Shown: positions 63,536 through 64,000 of the stretch, one piece after another
Numbering within the stretch: position 1 is the first letter of the stretch
How the letters are laid out: every line of letters begins with the position of its first letter
Source of the DNA: Bythopirellula sp041737835
GTDB taxonomy: Bacteria; Planctomycetota; Planctomycetia; Pirellulales; Lacipirellulaceae
Strand: one strand, 5' to 3'
Assembly (NCBI GenBank): GCA_041737835.1
Contig: JBGSQY010000021.1
Length of the DNA stretch: 64,000 nt
Program-made: the position numbers and the translations under genes
Notes under the pieces: model-generated
Seen by the model: the letters and a program-made list of their open reading frames with translations, nothing else
Databases searched by the model: none
What the model was told of the DNA's origin: nothing

Positions 63536-64000
63536 ATGCCCGTTGCAAAAGGATTTGCGCAATCAGGCCGTTCACGTTTTTTGGGGACATCTGCCATGTT
63601 GCGCACTATTTGTCTGGCCCTCGTTGTGGCCGCCAATTTCGCCGTGAGTCAACTTCCTGCCCAGGAATGGGCCGAGAAGATGTTTAACACAAAGGAACAC
63701 GACTTCGGCACGGTTGCCCGCGGAGCGGAAACCATCTATCGCTTCGAGATCACGAATCTCTATAAGCAACCCATGAAGATTTTGGGTGTGCGTTCGAGCT
63801 GTGGCTGTACCTCGCCTACAATTGAGAACAATACGATTGGCACCTACGAGAAGGCTTATCTCGTCGCCAAGTTCAATACTCACACATTCGTTGGTATGCA
63901 CGGTGCGACATTGACCGTCAGTTTCGGGGCCCCGTATCCGGCCGAAGTTCAAGTCCGCGTACACGGCAACATCCGCGGCGACGTCGTCATTGCTCCCGGT
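63536..64000 (+). CDS. DUF1573 exported protein (partial, cut at window edge)
   Basis: The N-terminal 155 residues of a secreted protein; the gene runs off the window. The DUF1573 pattern is clear: EHDFGTVARGAETIYRFEIT, then the CGCT box in RSSCGCTSPTIENN, an Ig-like strand set (YLVAKFNTHTFVGMHGATLT). Two in-frame ATGs are possible: 63536, preceded by AGGGAAAG, and 63596, preceded by GGGGA and giving a compact signal peptide (MLRTICLALVVAANFAVSQL). The second gives a more usual signal length. Such proteins are abundant in planctomycetes and Bacteroidetes; role unknown. Confidence 0.85.
   Translation, partial: MPVAKGFAQSGRSRFLGTSAMLRTICLALVVAANFAVSQLPAQEWAEKMFNTKEHDFGTVARGAETIYRFEITNLYKQPMKILGVRSSCGCTSPTIENNTIGTYEKAYLVAKFNTHTFVGMHGATLTVSFGAPYPAEVQVRVHGNIRGDVVIAPG

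Overview
The window looks like a chromosomal segment from a planctomycete, most likely of the Pirellula group. The evidence is direct: a surface protein with a planctomycete-type N-terminal extracellular signature, a Ser/Thr kinase with a planctomycete-style architecture, SHD1-like and DUF1573 domains, large secreted proteins of unknown function, a fused threonylcarbamoyl-AMP synthase/tyrosine phosphatase, and housekeeping genes scattered one or two at a time rather than in long operons. The species cannot be named from this sequence.

Layout. 0.2-3.6 kb: RTX-like surface protein, ribosomal protein L33 and recJ. 3.6-8.8 kb (minus strand): ilvE, a LolCD-like ABC exporter and lysS, separated by copies of a mosaic inverted-repeat element. 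9.1-14.8 kb: a sugar-type periplasmic binding protein, a small LigD-phosphoesterase-like protein, a DUF11-repeat lipoprotein and a secreted protein with Asp-Gly-Thr repeats. 14.8-17.5 kb (minus): a tightly overlapping operon of a membrane protein, a TiaS-like kinase-domain protein and glycerate 2-kinase. 17.5-19.4 kb: a PEP-CTERM protein divergent from a frameshifted ModE-ModA fusion, with a 23-bp tandem repeat between them. 19.4-26.1 kb: a large secreted protein, a small coiled-coil protein, a Ser/Thr kinase with a degenerate receiver, rpiB and the YrdC-phosphatase fusion. 26.5-31.3 kb (plus): MoxR ATPase, DUF58, VWA/BatA-type protein and a methyltransferase. 31.3-34.7 kb (minus): zinc-ribbon protein, metallophosphoesterase and a PAS-GAF-receiver protein. 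35.1-39.9 kb (plus): typA and three secreted or membrane-linked unknowns. 39.9-41.3 kb: hemG/hemY.

41.5-44.6 kb is the clearest accessory island. It holds a HigB-type toxin, a HigA antitoxin fused to an ImmA/IrrE peptidase and a third gene of unknown function, transcribed from a well-formed promoter next to a perfect 10-bp dyad, followed by about 0.8 kb of repeat debris. 44.6-51.3 kb (minus) encodes a complete tripartite exporter: TolC-like lipoprotein, MacA-like adaptor, separate ATPase and separate MacB-type permease. 51.6-64 kb returns to core functions: a thioredoxin-like protein, tRNA-Ser(GCU), a membrane pyrophosphatase, holB, a zinc-ribbon membrane protein, the tyrA-purL-purQ operon and the start of a DUF1573 protein cut by the window edge.

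The best candidates for something undescribed are the three-gene toxin/antitoxin-peptidase module, the stand-alone TiaS-like kinase domain in its overlapping operon, and the ModE-ModA fusion apparently broken by an 8-bp deletion. All functional calls rest on motif recognition by eye; no database search was run.
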